Source: an uncultured Bacteroidales bacterium (GTDB lineage: Bacteria; Bacteroidota; Bacteroidia; Bacteroidales; Bacteroidaceae). Taken from it: a stretch of 64,000 nucleotides of DNA. The position numbers and the translations under genes are program-made. Location of the stretch: positions 1 through 64,000 of the forward strand of contig CADAGX010000003.1 in the NCBI GenBank assembly GCA_902787575.1, in the 5' to 3' direction. Shown here in pieces: positions 63,111 through 64,000 of this stretch (positions within the stretch are counted from its first letter, which is position 1; each line of letters begins with the position of its first letter). Under the pieces are notes generated by a model. It worked only from the letters and a program-made list of their open reading frames with translations. It did not search any database and was not told where the DNA came from.

Positions 63111-63743
63111 ATGAAGAATCTCTTCTTTGCTGCAGTATTGTACCTGGCATTCAGTGCCATCCCAACTGCCGCACAAACCACCACGCTTCCCAAGCCCAAC
63201 ATGAATCGGCGCACGCCCAGCGTGATGCAGACTTTCGCGCAACGGAAGAGCGATCGCAGCTTCTCGAACCGAAACATCGACCGCCAAACACTGAGCGACT
63301 TGCTATGGTGTGCGCAGGGCAAAAACCGAGAAGATGGAAAACTCACGACGCCCACATGCCGCAACTGGCAGGAAATCCGTCTCTATGTCTTCGACAACCG
63401 TGGTGTGAGCCTTTACGACCCGCAGGCACACAGCCTGCAGCAGGTGGCTCGCGGCGACCATCGCAAGTTGGTGGCCGGCGCACAGGAATGGGCAGCCGAG
63501 GCACCCATATGCATCGTACTGGTGAATGACCTCGACAAGCCTCAGAAATATGATGAACGCGCGCGTGAGATGACAGCCGTGGACGTGGGAATCTGCACGC
63601 AGAACATCTGTCTGGCCTGCGCGGCCTTCGGATTGGCTACGGTACCACGCGCCAGCATGGACCGCGAGGGCATTCGTAAACTGCTCAAGCTCTCGGAAAA
63701 CCAGCAGCCCATTATGAACAATCCCGTGGGCTACGCAAAATAA
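63111..63743 (+). CDS. Nitroreductase/SagB-type flavoprotein, exported
   Basis: A 210-residue protein with a signal peptide (about 1-21, ending TAAQT) and a nitroreductase-fold FMN domain: QRKSDRSFSNRNIDRQTLSDLLWCAQGKNR at the start, then VDVGICTQNICLACAAFGLATV. Such SagB/ThcOx-related periplasmic proteins are common in Bacteroidota; substrate unknown. It precedes the GH29 gene by 33 bases and is probably co-transcribed with it. Confidence 0.85.
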   Translation: MKNLFFAAVLYLAFSAIPTAAQTTTLPKPNMNRRTPSVMQTFAQRKSDRSFSNRNIDRQTLSDLLWCAQGKNREDGKLTTPTCRNWQEIRLYVFDNRGVSLYDPQAHSLQQVARGDHRKLVAGAQEWAAEAPICIVLVNDLDKPQKYDERAREMTAVDVGICTQNICLACAAFGLATVPRASMDREGIRKLLKLSENQQPIMNNPVGYAK

Positions 63744-63776
63744 AGACAACAAAGCTACGATTCCGATAAAAAGAAA

Positions 63777-64000
63777 ATGAAACACCTAAATCAAAGAATC
63801 ACACCTCGCCTGCGCCTTGTCACAGGCATGCTAATAACCCTTATGCTCACCGCCGCCACGGGCATCACTCGAGCCGAAACGGTGCCAACCGACCAGATGC
63901 GAAAGGTGCGCAACGAATTTCAGGACAAGAAATTCGGCATCTTCATCCATTGGGGTATCTACTCCATGCTGGGAGACGGCGAATGGGTCATGCACAACAA
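63777..64000 (+). CDS. GH29 alpha-L-fucosidase, 5' part
   Basis: The first ~74 codons of a gene that runs past the window. After a long, basic-start signal peptide (about 1-35) comes the GH29 opening [20 protein letters not shown], then [16 protein letters not shown], in which the conserved His-Trp-Gly segment marks the catalytic barrel start. Expected to release alpha-linked fucose from host or plant glycans. Confidence 0.88.
   Translation, partial: MKHLNQRITPRLRLVTGMLITLMLTAATGITRAETVPTDQMRKVRNEFQDKKFGIFIHWGIYSMLGDGEWVMHN

Noticed and set aside
63014..63364. Upstream extension of the GH3 frame
   Set aside because: Antisense to the nitroreductase gene and upstream of both divergent promoters.

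Overview
The window looks like a chromosomal segment of a Bacteroidales bacterium, most likely Prevotellaceae-like. The evidence is TAnnTTTG-type promoters (several with TTG about 20 bases upstream), families largely restricted to Bacteroidota (DUF4837, DUF4838, DUF4468, DUF5020, putative porin, InlB-type B repeats, Por-type C-terminal tails) and typical Bacteroidota lipoprotein signals. By eye the base composition is above 50% GC. No rRNA or tRNA gene was seen. Species cannot be assigned from the window.

Layout: 1-4.2 kb holds the end of a surface protein with B repeats, a TPR-sensor histidine kinase and its NarL-type response regulator. 4.2-4.85 kb is a gene graveyard with a palindrome array. 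4.8-15.7 kb (minus) carries a large secreted GH76 protein, a U32 peptidase, homoserine acetyltransferase, an M13 metallopeptidase and an ABC-F ATPase. 15.8-21.3 kb has a PfkB sugar kinase, dnaK, a DUF4838 protein and riboflavin synthase. 21.6-26.2 kb is a TolC/MacA/MacB-type export operon. 26.2-30.1 kb is a DUF4468 protein and a 2-oxoacid:ferredoxin oxidoreductase operon (delta, alpha, small membrane protein, beta, gamma), followed by a porin. 32.4-41.3 kb holds a GH71/99-like protein, a membrane protein, two Gfo/Idh/MocA proteins (one GH109-like), a YjjG-like phosphatase and a CarboxypepD-type surface protein. 41.5-48.6 kb is a core block: rlmN, DUF4837, pdxA-like, a sigma-54 activator, lptE, a TPR protein, secG and a BadF-type kinase. 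48.6-51.6 kb is an accessory patch: a candidate small RNA, a palindrome array, and a structured leader driving an EcoRI-type methyltransferase plus a DUF262-HNH nuclease. 51.7-59.8 kb holds pheS and a converging minus-strand operon hisG-hisD-hisC-hisB-recR-membrane protein-glycosyltransferase-acetyltransferase. 60.0-64.0 kb has a DUF5020 protein, a GH3 enzyme, a nitroreductase-like protein and the start of a GH29 fucosidase.

The most unusual signal is a dispersed family of short palindromes (form NGCSACRYGTSGCR) arranged in tandem arrays of 4-5 units with a 22-base period. Five clear arrays lie between genes (4.2, 8.8, 21.4, 39.6 and 48.9 kb). A sixth, eroded one (32.3 kb) runs across the start codon of the GH71/99-like gene. 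The period is exact in almost every step and equals about two helical turns, which suggests a protein-binding array or an extragenic repeat element. Second are the restriction-modification pair with its attenuator-like leader, and a PdxA homologue that has lost all three expected metal-ligand histidines.
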